Of a stretch of 64,000 bases of DNA, positions 11,226-22,577 are shown piece after piece. The stretch is taken from contig JAKGDA010000005.1 of assembly GCA_021596325.1 (NCBI GenBank), forward strand, positions 62,001-126,000, read 5' to 3'. Under the pieces are notes generated by a model that saw nothing but the letters and a program-made list of their open reading frames with translations, was not told where the DNA came from and ran no database searches. The stretch's first letter is position 1. Every line of letters begins with the position of its first letter. The translations under genes and the position numbers were made by a program. The DNA is from Parafenestella ontariensis. Taxonomy: Eukaryota; Ascomycota; Dothideomycetes; Pleosporales; Cucurbitariaceae.

Positions 11226-12989
11226 TTAAGCCTTGAATTCCGCGTTCTCGTGCCTCTCTGGGGTGTGCTCAAAGGCGGCAGCCTTCTCCGGATCAACCTC
11301 ACCCTTCTCCGCGCGTCGCACATTACTGTAGTCTACCTTTGTCTTCCAGGCGGGCACACCAGCCAGGAACATCTCCTCGACGTCTTCCAGCGTCTTTCCA
11401 GCAGTCTCGGGGAACACGAAGAAAGTGTGGATGGCCATAGCGGCGCAGAAGATACCAAACACGATGTACACCTTCCACTTGATGCTGACAAAAGCCGGCG
11501 GGACAAAGTATGACAGGGCGAAGTTGAAGATCCAGTTGCAAGCCGTAGTGAGCGCAACAGCCTTGCCACGGATGCGAAGTGGGAAGACCTCAGGTGGATA
11601 CACCCAAGAGGCAGGGCCCCAGGTCGGCGCGTAACTAGCGACAAAAAGGTATGTGCAGGCGATGACAGCCTTGGCAGGCGCGCCACCAATCTCCCAGGAC
11701 TCTTCCGCGACATTGTTGAGTCCACCCGGGGGGGCAGCATGGCCGTACGAAGCCATAAGACCTGCGTTGGCAAACATCCAAATTGCCATGAAGGTCGCGC
11801 CAATGACAAACATGGGACGGCGGCCCCAGCGGTCCATGTACATGAGAGCGGGGATTGTCATGAAGACGTTGATGACATATTGAATGGAAGACGCGATGAG
11901 GTTGGTGTTGCCGGTCAACCCAGCCATTCCGAAGACATATGTAATGCTGCACAGCCGTAAGCGTATGAACGAAAAAGAATTGGGTTTAGATCTCAAACTT
12001 ACTAGTACATCATGACGTTCATACCCGTCAGTTGCGACCAGATCTGAGTGAAGATACCGATGTGAAGGCGGTTCAGCATGCGGGGGTGGAAGAGCTCCAT
12101 GACAGACACATCGGCGTTCTGTCGCTCAAATTCGATCATTTGTTTGATCTCATCCATTTCCAGCTTGACGAAGGGGCTATGGGGATCGCCCTTGCCATGC
12201 ACAAGAGTAAGAACAGCTTGAGTCTCCTCCCAGCGATCGTGGCGAGCCAGCCATCTCGGTGATTCGGGCAAAAATAGGAGGCCAAAGGCGAGGATGATGG
12301 CGGGAATCATCTGAAGGGCCCAGGGAACGCGGAATGCAGTCGGGCCGTCCAAAAACGTGCAGCCATAGCTCACGTAGTACATGATCTTTTTGGGGGTCAG
12401 TATCATAGTGCAACATATAGATAATGGGTGAGGAGTCTTACCAGAATACCCCACGTGATCGCCCACTGTTGTGACCCAACCACACGACCACGCTTCGACG
12501 GAGGCGCCAACTCAGAGACATAGACAGGCACCTGAGCAGAGCAGATACCGACAGAGATACCGTTGATGAATCGACCAACGATGAGCATACCGATGTTCTG
12601 GGAGGCGCACGAGATGATAGAACCAATGATCCAAATAGCGCAACCGATCTGGATAGCGCGCTTGCGACCAAGCTTATCCGTAAGGTATCCAGAGACGAGA
12701 GCGCCGAGAAAGGAACCGCCAGGCATGGCAGCTGTGATGCCACCCTGGACATTAGCCTTGGGGCCAGAACAGTCGGTGCTGTCGGTGTATGGAGGACCTT
12801 CGGGCCCCTGGTTGAAGTAACATCGGTATTGCTGAGTAGGCAGGCTGTCAATTGTCAGCGTACTCATCTCGTAATGAAGAAATAAATTGCGACGTACATG
12901 GCGCTCATCGAACTGATGTCGAAACCGAATAGCCCACCACCAATGACCGCAATAGCGGTGATACCGTAGATATTGCCAATCTGATACAT
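11226..12989 (-). CDS. MFS hexose transporter
   Basis: About 532 aa from exons 12898-12989, 12442-12844, 12003-12385 and 11226-11946, all phases consistent. A plasma-membrane sugar/H+ symporter or facilitator of the major facilitator superfamily is expected. Family signatures are visible in order: GGGLFGFDISSMSAI in TM1, GYLTDKLGRKRAIQIG after TM2, VGRFINGISVGICSAQVPVYVSE-type TM4 region, LPESPRWLARHDR at the end of the first half, QLTGMNVMMYYITYVFG in TM7, DRWGRRPMF, and FPETAGKTLEDVEEMF after TM12. This matches fungal HXT/monosaccharide transporters. Sugar preference is not readable. CreA-like SYGGRG hexamers occur upstream (for example near 13068 and 13168), but such short words are expected by chance. 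Confidence 0.94.
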
Positions 12990-14822
12990 CTTGACAGAGG
13001 TTCTCTTGACAATATGTGTGCTAGAGACCCTTTGGTTGGGTGTGCGAGTATGGGGGAGTGTTGTGTTGGGCTGGGGGAAAAGTGGATTTATATGTCTTTT
13101 TTTTGCAACACCGTTTGGAGTCTCCGGACCAAAGCAAAGCGGGATACAACGTGGGAGCCCGTGGATGCCCCGCAACGGGCTATTCACTGTCCCAGGTAAC
13201 GTTTCAACGTCGGATGCCAGCTGATATGCTACTTGCTTTGGTATAGTCTCCGAGGTTGAACGCTGCGATTGGTGAAACGAGCGTGGAGTTTAGTTTAGTG
13301 GGGGCAAAAATAGTCAAGCATGACACGGTCGGGGTTAACTAGAGCTTGAATTGCGAGTCGTTCTGAGAGGACAATAATGGAACTGGTTTAAAGGACGGCA
13401 CGGCAGAAAACGCCCGCTGCGTAGAAGGCGCCGTCAGGTGCCGTTGTTGCGATCATCTTCAAAACTACCGTCAAGGATAGGGTGAAGCACCGTCCGCGAT
13501 AGATGCATAGCTACCTCTCCACACGTGTGCCCGGCGGTGCTCCGCAAAGCATCTCCATCTCTGCCCCCGGATCATGCAGGGTGCTCTCCAACGTTCTCCT
13601 CATCGCACAGAATTTTCACCCGGCGGGGCCTCAGGCATTGTCTCTAAGATGAAGTTCCCACCTCTGACGTCACGCATCGCCAAAATCTCGCCAGGCAATG
13701 GCGCCACTGACGTTGACCCGCTTTTCTCGATGCAACCGCAGCATTTTAGCGTGGGCGCAAGCCTCCCGTCGGAGCGAAAGCTTGTGTCTGCCGAGTCCCG
13801 AGCCTGCTGCTGTCAAGCTTTTATGGGTGATGCCATATAGATAGGGCTGCAGCAGCTGCTACGTGCGTCGTCCTTGACAGAGAGTGTTTCCAGGACACAG
13901 ACAGCGTAGTGCCATCATTCGTAGCATGGTTGATTGCGACGACAGACCAACCACGGCGACAGCCTCGGCGCAGACTCGCTGATCAAAATATGCTATATGC
14001 TAGTCGCCAGGTGAGAGCCGCAAGTTGCAACTACCGGTGTTCTAGCGTGGACGGACCGTAGAACACGCGCGTCTCTCAGACCACTTGCGGATACAACTCG
14101 GGTTTTAGCATGGCGGTGATGGTCCGATCCCGAGCCACGATGAACAGGCTTCAATGATCGAAAATCATGGAGAGGAACGGGGATAGAGAGGAATGGGGGA
14201 TGCAGCCACATAGCATGGTTATGCATCCTCAGCGCCCTATGACGGTCCTTCAACAGCCCCAACCACCCTCAAGGTCAGCACTTGCGACCGATACTACATA
14301 TACTCGTATCCTCGAGGTAGTTGGGCGGATATACTTCCCGATCGAGCGCCTGGCTGGCGAAGCATTTTGAGAACCGCGTGTGGAGACGTTCGACGAGTCA
14401 ATGTCGGACTATCAAATCAATAAGCCTCGGTCAAGCAGTGTTCCAAGACTTGAAGGCCGAAGATCATGCGGCTCTAATCACGGTTTCACGCCAAGGCGAT
14501 GAAGGATACATAACTACGGATACACGCATGCGCATCAAAATTTGTGCATCGCGGAGTTTGTTCGCTCTGGACACCACCTAGATGACTTCGCAGTTTTTCA
14601 TGTTTGTATTAAGTGTTCCTAGATACTATGCCAACACTAGCCCTCGTCAATAGCGTGCAATATCTTCTCGTGCATGTGTTCGTAAGCGACAGGGCCGGAC
14701 CACATTTTCTTGGTCGGTCTTAATCTCATGTGTGCACTCGTATTATTTCCCCCAATGTCATCTCGTAAATCATCACGTCGTGTCCACCTGCAATGCTTGT
14801 TCTCCGACCGTACTTGGGTGTT
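12990..14822. other. Long intergenic region upstream of the hexose transporter
   Basis: 1.83 kb, one of the longest gene-free stretches. It contains the transporter promoter at its left end and the 3' flank of the SAC phosphatase at its right. Short open frames (88, 89, 86 codons) lack any domain or composition signal. No transposon remains recognised. Confidence 0.5.
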
Positions 14823-17800
14823 TCATCCCCACACTAGTTTCTTCAACGAGTACTCGAACTGCTCGAGGTACCCAGTACTCTTCTTCGCGTCCGCTAGGCT
14901 GATAATGTCTTTCTCCTCCACTTTTAGCTCGGTGTTCTTGTCCCCTTCGCTAGACTTCTCCGCATGCTCTTCGTTAGGTTGCGGTGCATCCTCTGTCTTC
15001 GTCTTATTGACAACGCGTACAATTTCGTCGCAGACCGATTTAACAACATCGACCTCGTTCTCCGGCGAGTCTTGTGCATCGTTAGAAGAGGAAGGAATAC
15101 TGCTCCGCGGGGGCAGAGCCTTGAAAGCTAGGAAGCGGCCAGCATCATCCTGCTTTTGTTGCTTCTTCGCGTCTTTTTTCCGTTGGTCATCATTAGGGGC
15201 TCCAGAGTCTAGAGCCCTAGTGTTTCTCCGTACGAGCTCGCCCCCACCCTCAGCACGATATCGGATGATAAACCCCACGTTCTTCTCCACGTCCATATGT
15301 CGTTGCGCGAGGGTGGATGTGATATACACACCGCGCATGATACCGCGTACGTCCTCAAGCTGAACCCGCTCAAACTCACGAACCTTTTCGGTACCCCAAT
15401 CAAGACGACAGAAGTACAATGCTTTGTCGGTGAGTAGAAGAACTGCTTCTTCAAAGGTGGTCGTCTTGACCTGATTTACGGCCGTCGGTACACTCAATGT
15501 CCATCCATGAATCAAGTCCTCGTCCTCGTCCTCAATAACGATGCTCGCGGACCGCTCGATTGCTTGTTGTCGAACCGTGCGCACATCGATGAAGTAATCT
15601 GAGCTCTTCATGTCTGCCTCAAACTCAGCGAATATGGTGTCTGTGGCGCGACCTAGTAAGTAGTCGATGACTGCTTGAGCGAAGTAGTCGTTGACAATGT
15701 TGTTGTAGTATCTCGTGAGCGTGAGCCCGAAGTCGGTCAGGGCGCCTGTGAGTTGCCGTTTCCGTGTGCGCGTGAAGTCACCTTTGAGCGCCGCAGTGCC
15801 GGCGTATTGGCGGGAGATGGCATCGCCATTATCGGCCCAGAGTGTATTGAACCAAGAAGTGCTAGGATCGTGCTGGAGATCGATTGTGTAGCTGCCTGCA
15901 GAGAGTTGTGCCTCGAGGGCTGTCCGAGCGCAAGCAGATTGAACAACGTTGGTGCGGTCTAAACAGTCCATGCAGTTGGTGCGCAACACACCTGTCTGTT
16001 TCTGTTTAACCTCGTCGTTCGCGATCTCCACCCAGCTTGTGGACTTCATAAACGGTTCCAGTGAGTCCATCAGCTTCGAGACGTTTTCAAAGCGCATGCC
16101 GCGGCACACGTTGTGGAAGTCAAACCACTCAAAGCCCAGTTGCTTGCCCTTTCCATCCATGCCACCATCTTCATTGAGAGCCTTTGCATGCTTCTCGTAC
16201 AGTTCGCCAATCTTCGCTTCTGTGCCATGCTTATCGATAAGTGAAGCACAATAGATCTCGCCATATCTAGAAGAAAGCTCGGTAAAGTGTCGCTTAAAGG
16301 CCCTGGCATTGGTCTCGAAAGAACCCCATGTGCTAACCTGTGGCTTGAGGCTGTATGGAGATTGGGAGAAGAAGAGTGGTATAGAGCCACGATATTGCGT
16401 GAACGAGAAGATCTTATCTTGTGAGGTATTCCAGGTCGGTGATGACAAGATCTGTTCAGTCTCGACACTATTTGCAGTACAGCCCTCATCATCAGTGCCT
16501 CGGCGCAGGTAACGCAGTCCAGCTCGCTTAATAGATCGTCGAGAGATGAGTGTGAGTAAGAAGTCTTTGCCATTTGAAGGCGCAGGCTCTGGCGCGGGCG
16601 TGTCGGTGCTAGGCTCTGATTTAGATTCTGCATCTTGTTTCTGCTTTTCGTGCCAAGACTGCAACTGGATGTCGTTGGGGGTGGCAGTTGGATCTACGAC
16701 CAGACTGTTGGATTGGGAATCTGCAACTTTGATCGTGAAAGGCCGTTGACCAACGAAGCCTTGAATAATCGGGAGAACGAATGAGTGCTGGCCAGCGTCT
16801 ATGAAGGGCGCAATGATGTGATGGTTCCAGAAGAACAGAGGATCGAACTGCTTAAAGAGTGGTAGAGTAGAATTTGGTTGATGTTCCCCGATGCCGTGCG
16901 ATATGTCGTAGTCGTAGGAGAAGAAGAAATTGCCAGAAGAGAAGTACATTTTGGTGGTTTGCAGGATCTTTGGCAACAGCGCTACTGTTGTGGCATCCTT
17001 TTCACCGCTCAGGGCCTTGGGTATCTCCCCTGGGCTTACGGGTTCTTGGAGGTTCTTATCATCGGTGGGTATGGCATCCGGCTTCGACTCGGATGTTGGG
17101 TGTTCTTCGTCCTTGGGCACGATCGAATCCACGTTCTCCGGGACATTTTTTGCAGCCAGATCCTCATCAGAGCTCAAGCCTTGCAGGCGCCTGCTGTCTG
17201 CGCTCCACCCCTTCCTAGAGAACCACTTGTCGGCAAATCGACCGTAGACGCCTTTGCGCTGTATGACGTCTTCTGCGACACTCGTCTTCCGTTGTGCCGC
17301 GCCCTTTAGCCCTGTTGCGAGGTCCTTGGCTTCGCTTTGGGCGGTCGTCGCTTCCTCGAGCAGCGACTCGGTCACGCTAGGCGCGTCGCTCTCACTATCC
17401 GTGTCCTCATCTTCGGCTCCGGGCGCCCTGTTGTGTCGCTTGAGGTGATCTCGGGTTGCTGCAATGGCCTTGTCGGCGTCGGCTTGCGATGAGAGCGGGA
17501 TGAGGGCGACATCGGTAATTTTGTATATCGGCTTGCCTCGTATTTGGGCAACCTGTTCGCGATCACATATCGATATCAAGAAATACGAAGTAGCAACCTT
17601 GAGGAGTCCTGTGCGGTGCGCGTAAGCTTCACATCCAAGCGCAAAGCGTAGCGTCGTTTAAAGGTGCAAAGGCGACATACCAACGATGCCGTGCGCGTCA
17701 AGTGCCAATGGCGCGGTATCCTCGTCGCGTCTGTCTTTTAGCAGAGGCCCAACCTGGCCTTTGTAGTCGACCTTGATGGCTTGCTGCGTAGTGGGCGGAT

Positions 17801-17879
17801 GGTTGCGGGGAGGAGAGGGTTGGAGGACAAGCCCGTCGACGGCGGCGAAGATGAGGAGCTTCCTGGCTATACCTGGCAT
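14823..17879 (-). CDS. SAC-domain phosphoinositide phosphatase with hSac2 domain (INPP5F-like)
   Basis: About 994 aa from exons 17681-17879 and 14823-17608. It should remove phosphate from phosphoinositides on endosomal or ER membranes. The N-terminus IARKLLIFAAVDGLVLQP and ISICDREQVAQI open the SAC fold. The catalytic CX5R motif is CMDCLDRTN near residue 612, complete and preceded by GVLRTN. After it, IHGWTLSVP to VGFIIRYRAEGG matches the hSac2 domain (Pfam family of INPP5F/Sac2), so this is the INPP5F-like class and not yeast Sac1, which ends in membrane helices that are absent here. A charged, low-complexity insert rich in Asp/Ser/Glu lies at residues 100-220. The C-terminal 130 residues are polar and probably disordered. 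Confidence 0.92.
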
Positions 17880-18213
17880 CTTTTCTGTGCGCGTCAAGGG
17901 TTTGGGACTAAATTTGCAACATGGAGCAGGCAAGAGGGCGTGTAATTGTTTGGTGGGCTGTTAGTAGTGAAGATGACGTCGTGTTGCGCGGGAGGGGCAC
18001 TAGTGCGGTATCTGCTTTTTGGGTTGCCAACTACGACTGAAAGTTGCAGATTGTTAATACAAACTATACAGTACCTAGGGATCCTTCAAATAGCTTTAGG
18101 ATTTAATGTAGTATCTCTGAATGGATGTGAAGTACTCTAGGGGTACATAAAATATATAGGAGTTTTACAACCTTCTATCGTAGCTGCTGAAATGCGGTAC
18201 GCTCGTGGAAACA
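17880..18213. other. Intergenic between SAC phosphatase start and PARG-like stop
   Basis: 334 bp that must hold the SAC phosphatase promoter. The right half is AT-rich. Nothing else is seen. Confidence 0.5.
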
Positions 18214-19104
18214 TTACACTTTCTCAAAGACCTCTTGGAAGACCATCAAGTTTCGCATTCCGGACGGTCCAGCTGCGTAAACCGCAAATAGTACATGCTC
18301 AAACCAACCACTAAACTCGTCGTTTTCAAGAGCCTTTTTCATTTCTTCCGCCACCGCTCTCGGCGGACACCCATAAGCACCGCACCCCATCGCTCCAAGC
18401 ACCAGGTTTGTAACGCGATTGACCGCCGCCAACCTCAGGGTCAGCAAGATTTTCTCTCTCAAATCTTGCAGGTCTGACTCGTTTGCAAAGCCCTCTCCAT
18501 CATCCGTGACCTGAGGGAAGCAAGGCGCGGCTACCGTCATGACGGCTAGTACATGCCGCTGATCTTTCGGGAACTCGACCAGGTTGTTGTTTATCGTGTC
18601 TCTGAACACCACAACATCAGGCGAGAAGATACCCGCGCAAGATCCCGTTCCCGTATTCGGCCAGGGATACCATTCTGGCTTGAGTGTCGCGTAAAGCGTA
18701 GAGGAGTAGCACAAGGCTTCCTCTTGTGTCGCTGAGAGCGTGTAGCGCCAACCGCCGCCAGGTTCTCGGTCGCTGGCCAGATTCAGTACACCTACTTTGC
18801 CACCACTGCTTGAGCGGAGCGCTCGTGCAAGCGCGAAACTGTCGCTGTTGTGAACTTCGATGGGATTCAAGGTGAGTCCTGGGTAGGCGGGATGGGATTT
18901 ACTTAGAGGAGCCAGTTGCGATGGGACGAAGTGGCTGTTCAGAGAGCCCCCAGGAGTCGATGCGGCGATGGTCTCAGAGCGCGCGATCGTGTCTTCGCAG
19001 ATTTTGCGACGGGTTGCGAGGTCTAGCATCTTTGGTCTTTGTCGCAATTTGAAGTTGTAAAGTAACGATCTGGCCGAATTCAATCTTGAAGCTAAGGACT
19101 GCAC
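18214..19104 (-). CDS. Microbial-type PARG-like macrodomain protein (TIGR02452 type)
   Basis: Single exon of 296 aa (or 271 aa from the ATG at 19029). It carries the microbial PARG catalytic signature GGG-x8-QEE as REPGGGWRYTLSATQEE, followed by ALCYSSTLY, and the later GAMGCGAYGCPP loop that binds the distal ribose in macrodomains. The expected reaction is hydrolysis of poly(ADP-ribose) or removal of ADP-ribose. The 25 residues between the two possible starts (MQSLASRLNSARSLLYNFKL) are rich in Arg, Ser and Leu with no acidic residue, and look like a mitochondrial presequence, so alternative starts could give two locations. That part is inference. The window also encodes a PARP at 38.7-40.9 kb. 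Confidence 0.88.
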   Translation of the reverse strand: MQSLASRLNSARSLLYNFKLRQRPKMLDLATRRKICEDTIARSETIAASTPGGSLNSHFVPSQLAPLSKSHPAYPGLTLNPIEVHNSDSFALARALRSSSGGKVGVLNLASDREPGGGWRYTLSATQEEALCYSSTLYATLKPEWYPWPNTGTGSCAGIFSPDVVVFRDTINNNLVEFPKDQRHVLAVMTVAAPCFPQVTDDGEGFANESDLQDLREKILLTLRLAAVNRVTNLVLGAMGCGAYGCPPRAVAEEMKKALENDEFSGWFEHVLFAVYAAGPSGMRNLMVFQEVFEKV

Positions 19105-20088
19105 AGCCTACATAAGCTGTCGGTGCCTAACTACAAGGCAGCCTCGCACCACTAAGCCTTGTTCGAGATGAATGCGTTGATTTTGTGAACCCATACATTA
19201 GGCTCCATGACTGTCATATTATTTATGGTAAGCTGTATCCACTAGATGATTACATGCCGTCAAGCGAGATGCGAGAGCTTCTCATCCGAGTCTTTGTTGC
19301 GGTCTTAAAACACGACGATGATAAGATCGAGGAAGCACTCAGGATACCTATCAAAACTAACATGGAATCTTGGAGGTCCTTTTGGGTGCTAGCACACTCA
19401 ATCAAGAAAGAAATGCGAAAAAACCTAGCGATCAGCAGGTCTGGTTCTCTAGTCATGATTCCGTCACCTAACAAAAGAGCACTTTGTCAGCACCTATATT
19501 TAACAAACCACGAGGGGTTTCTTTCACATACGACCATAGGATACTGAAAATTAGGCTTCCCGTCCGCTCAGCCATATACATGCAGTATACCGGCGGATTA
19601 GTAGCTAGGTAGGGTGACCACTAGCGAATTCCCACTGTTGTATGTTTTATTTTTTGGTCTTTTTATATAGGGATTACGATGCACGTAGCTACTAAGACGC
19701 ATAGCACCAGAGGGCTGATGTATCAAAGAGGTGTCTCGCGCCAGTAGCATCATTTTTGCGCGGATGGGGTTCTCCGTTCCTATTCAGCACATGCTGGCAC
19801 CACCAACGAACTTCAGGAGGCAAAGTGGGTCTATATAGAAGCAACACGCGCTCCCACATGCGTCCTGCACGTTTCCGCCTCCCCGGGCCATGGATGGCAA
19901 ATCAGGTCAGCAATTCATGTCTCATCCCCGTGTGGTTCAAAGCAGCTGAAGGACCGTTGTTTCGGTAGGAAGAACATGCATGATACGAGAACAAGAAGGG
20001 TATAGAACTATCTAAGCACACCAACAGCGTTCAACGCCATCAACCGAGGGAAGCAAAACGACAAACAGGGTACCCAAGTACCCTCAAA
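19105..20088. other. Intergenic between PARG-like gene and thaumatin-like gene
   Basis: About 980 bp with the PARG-like promoter on the left. A 120-codon open frame at 19185-19547 begins with GTG and matches nothing I recognise. It could be a decayed gene piece but is not called. Confidence 0.45.
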
Positions 20089-21442
20089 CTACCAGGAAGC
20101 CAAACCCAATACAACGGAAAGGTATGCTGCCGTAACCACAGAATAGTCCAATCGAAACGATGCCGGCGCTGCGCTTCTTCGGAACATATCTTTCCTTGAC
20201 CTTCTCGAAGCGAGTGCTGCTTGATGATCGACGTGGCCCGACTGCGCCAGCTGGACCATCTCGTCCATGCTTGTGTCAAGTATGTTGGTCGAGCGGGCTC
20301 CTGGACAGAAGACGACTTCGAAGCCAGCTCCAGAGGGGATGATGAAGGTGGACGTTTGGTCGTCGAACGCTGAAACAAATTAGCCTTCGTATTATACTTA
20401 GGTATTGCGAGGACTTGCCAAAGCTGTAGGCATCTGGGCACACTTCCTTGACGTTCTTGGAGTAGTCGCCTGCTTGACATTTGCTTGCCGAGTTGTACTC
20501 TCCAGTGCAACAGTCTTCGGGCTTGTTGTTCTTCGCGCACGCAGAGAAGCAAGGGTTGAACTGGGGTCTTTGGATATTGTCGTCAGGGTACGGATACACG
20601 CCGTCACCAGGCTTGTCGGGAGGGGACTGCTGTAGATCCCAAGGGCACCACCTAGATATCTTGTCTTCGTCTACCTCTTCCTCGAAGGGCAGAGGATACG
20701 AGCTATTCGTCCTTAGGAACTGAGGATATTCAGGATATGGGTCGTATCCCTTCTGTGCCAGGAGCCCATCTGTGCCTTGGCATGATGGATTGGTAAGATT
20801 TGGAGGAATGTCGTCGAGAGTGATGTTTTCGAGTGGCTGTAGAACAATCGCCATGGGTACGTTGTAGCCGTCGACTAACGAAATATCGTAATAGGTATGC
20901 CCGTCGCCGGCGTCCAGGGTAAACTCTGCAAGAGAGACGGGTACGTCACCCTGTATGCACGTCAATCAAGTCATACATGCATGCAGCACACAGAACGCAG
21001 TCTCACTTACCCCGACCTGACAGTTCAGTGCGCCGTTGCAGTCACCGGAGTAACAGGCTTTCCCCCTGCCTTCTGCTGGACCAGAACCATCGTCGTTGAA
21101 GGAACAGTTCGTTCTGCCCCAGACTCGACCTTGCCAGTCTTCCGATACTGTCTGATTCTTCGTCTCCCCAGGCTCCAGCTTGAACCCATTCTCCCCTGGT
21201 CCAGCTCCAGATTGCGTCGAGATGCCGGGCCAGATGTCTTCAGGACAGTGATTGGTGACTAACAAGGGTGTGATATCATCTTTTCGTCGGTTCAGCTTGC
21301 GTGGAGCCTTTGAGGACATGTGATGCACTCCATCAGCAAGCGGAAACCCTGACAGCAGGAAAAGGACGGCGCATAGCTGGGCGATAGAGAAGCGAGTTAT
21401 AGGCTGGGAACCACCCCTGCCGGACCTAGGAGGGGTGCGCAT
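20089..21442 (-). CDS. Thaumatin-like protein, secreted and possibly GPI-anchored
   Basis: About 414 aa from exons 21011-21442, 20419-20950 and 20089-20369. A signal peptide (ITRFSIAQLCAVLFLLSGFPLADG) leads into a thaumatin fold: LLVTNHCPEDIWPGI, WQGRVWGRTNCSF, CYSGDCNGALNCQVG, then YDISLVDGYNVPM, CCTGEY and VCPDAYSFAFDDQ followed by TSTFIIPSGAGFEVVFCPG. The third exon joins correctly only if intron 2 uses a GC donor (GCAAGT at 20418), giving SFAFDDQTSTF, which matches the family. The C-terminus is a Ser/Ala/Arg stretch followed by a hydrophobic tail ending LSVVLGLASW, a plausible GPI signal. Fungal thaumatin-like proteins are linked to beta-glucan binding, but the role here is not shown. Confidence 0.9.
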
Positions 21443-22577
21443 GGTGAGAAGTAATTGCGAATGTAGTTTGCGTGGGCACGATTTCGGTTTAGTATTCCGA
21501 AGAAATGGTTGATAGGTATGAGATGAGGTCCCAGGCCAGCTGAGCGTCGTTGTGGTAGAGTTGAGGTGCGAAGACGAGGAATGCTAGACGGCCAGCGCCC
21601 GCAGTGCAATCAAGGAACCTGAAAGGGTAGGTCGATCATTGACACAGTGAGGAAGTCGCGACTTGGTCACGGTGGTGACGCAACAGTCAGGGTCCAACCA
21701 GGCTGAAAGCCTACCATTGGCCTCCACGCGCCAGCATCTAAAACGGTCCGTCCCACAGGCGCGTTCGTGGCGTTGAGCGCGTAGAAATGTGCCTGTTACT
21801 TAGATGCGATAGTAGACTGCTCCTAATTGCTATACAGGGTGCGGGAGTCTTCAACTACATGCGCGAAGATCAAATGTATAATGTCATTGCTGCAAGTGCG
21901 CTGACAAAGCAGGCTCTCGTTCGAGTTAATTGCAAGACAAGTGGTATCTTGCGATCCCTCTGTAATAAGTCAAATTAAATTGCAATAAGATGTAGAGCAA
22001 CGAAGTGATTCTCTTTGCCGAAAACGATTGATCAGACGAAGAACTGCACATGTCGCAAATGTGCACATAGGTTTCTCAAGTACGAAAAATACGAGAGATC
22101 AGACAAAGCGAATAATGACGGCGTCTATCGGCTAAAAAGAGACGTCTTCCCCTGTCTAGCAATTTTAATGATTTGGTGAGCAGCATTTCGGATGCCGGAA
22201 GGGCAAGCGTTCCAGGTCTCGCCACCATTAGCTGCCGGTGGAGAGATCTTCGCGAGGCGAGCAATCTCTTGGCTCTCTCCTGACAATTATTGACATGTGC
22301 ATGTCTTCTGTTGCGCACGCTAACTTTCTTCTCACGGTCTTTCTACGACCTCTCACCCTCTACACTCCTTCTTTTCACGCTCTGCAGATCTCTCGTTGAT
22401 CTGCGCCTTCCTTCCTGTCGCGCTCCTTGATCCTTGTCTTCGATTCTCATTCGCCTCCCTCTTCGCCCCTCGCAAGGCAGTCGTTACTCGCGAAGATTCC
22501 TACCTCGCCCTTTGCCCGACGAACCTAACTTTCTAGTATACGCAGAGACTCTCCCCTACCATTCGAGCATAGACCGC
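21443..22577. other. Divergent intergenic region, thaumatin-like gene and SCS7-type gene
   Basis: 1.1 kb between two divergent starts. The 250 bp before the hydroxylase ATG are markedly pyrimidine-rich (many CTC/TTC words), typical of the transcribed leader of a well-expressed fungal gene. No other structure is seen. Confidence 0.55.

Noticed and set aside
10975..11229. 84-codon plus-strand frame before the transporter stop
   Set aside because: Overlaps the end of the transporter gene on the other strand and shows no protein character.
12990..13400. CreA-like SYGGRG words upstream of the hexose transporter
   Set aside because: Hexamers this short occur by chance, and no close pairing or conserved arrangement is visible.
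19185..19547. 120-codon plus-strand frame
   Set aside because: Begins with GTG, matches nothing I recognise and has no supporting signal. It could be a gene relic but cannot be defended.
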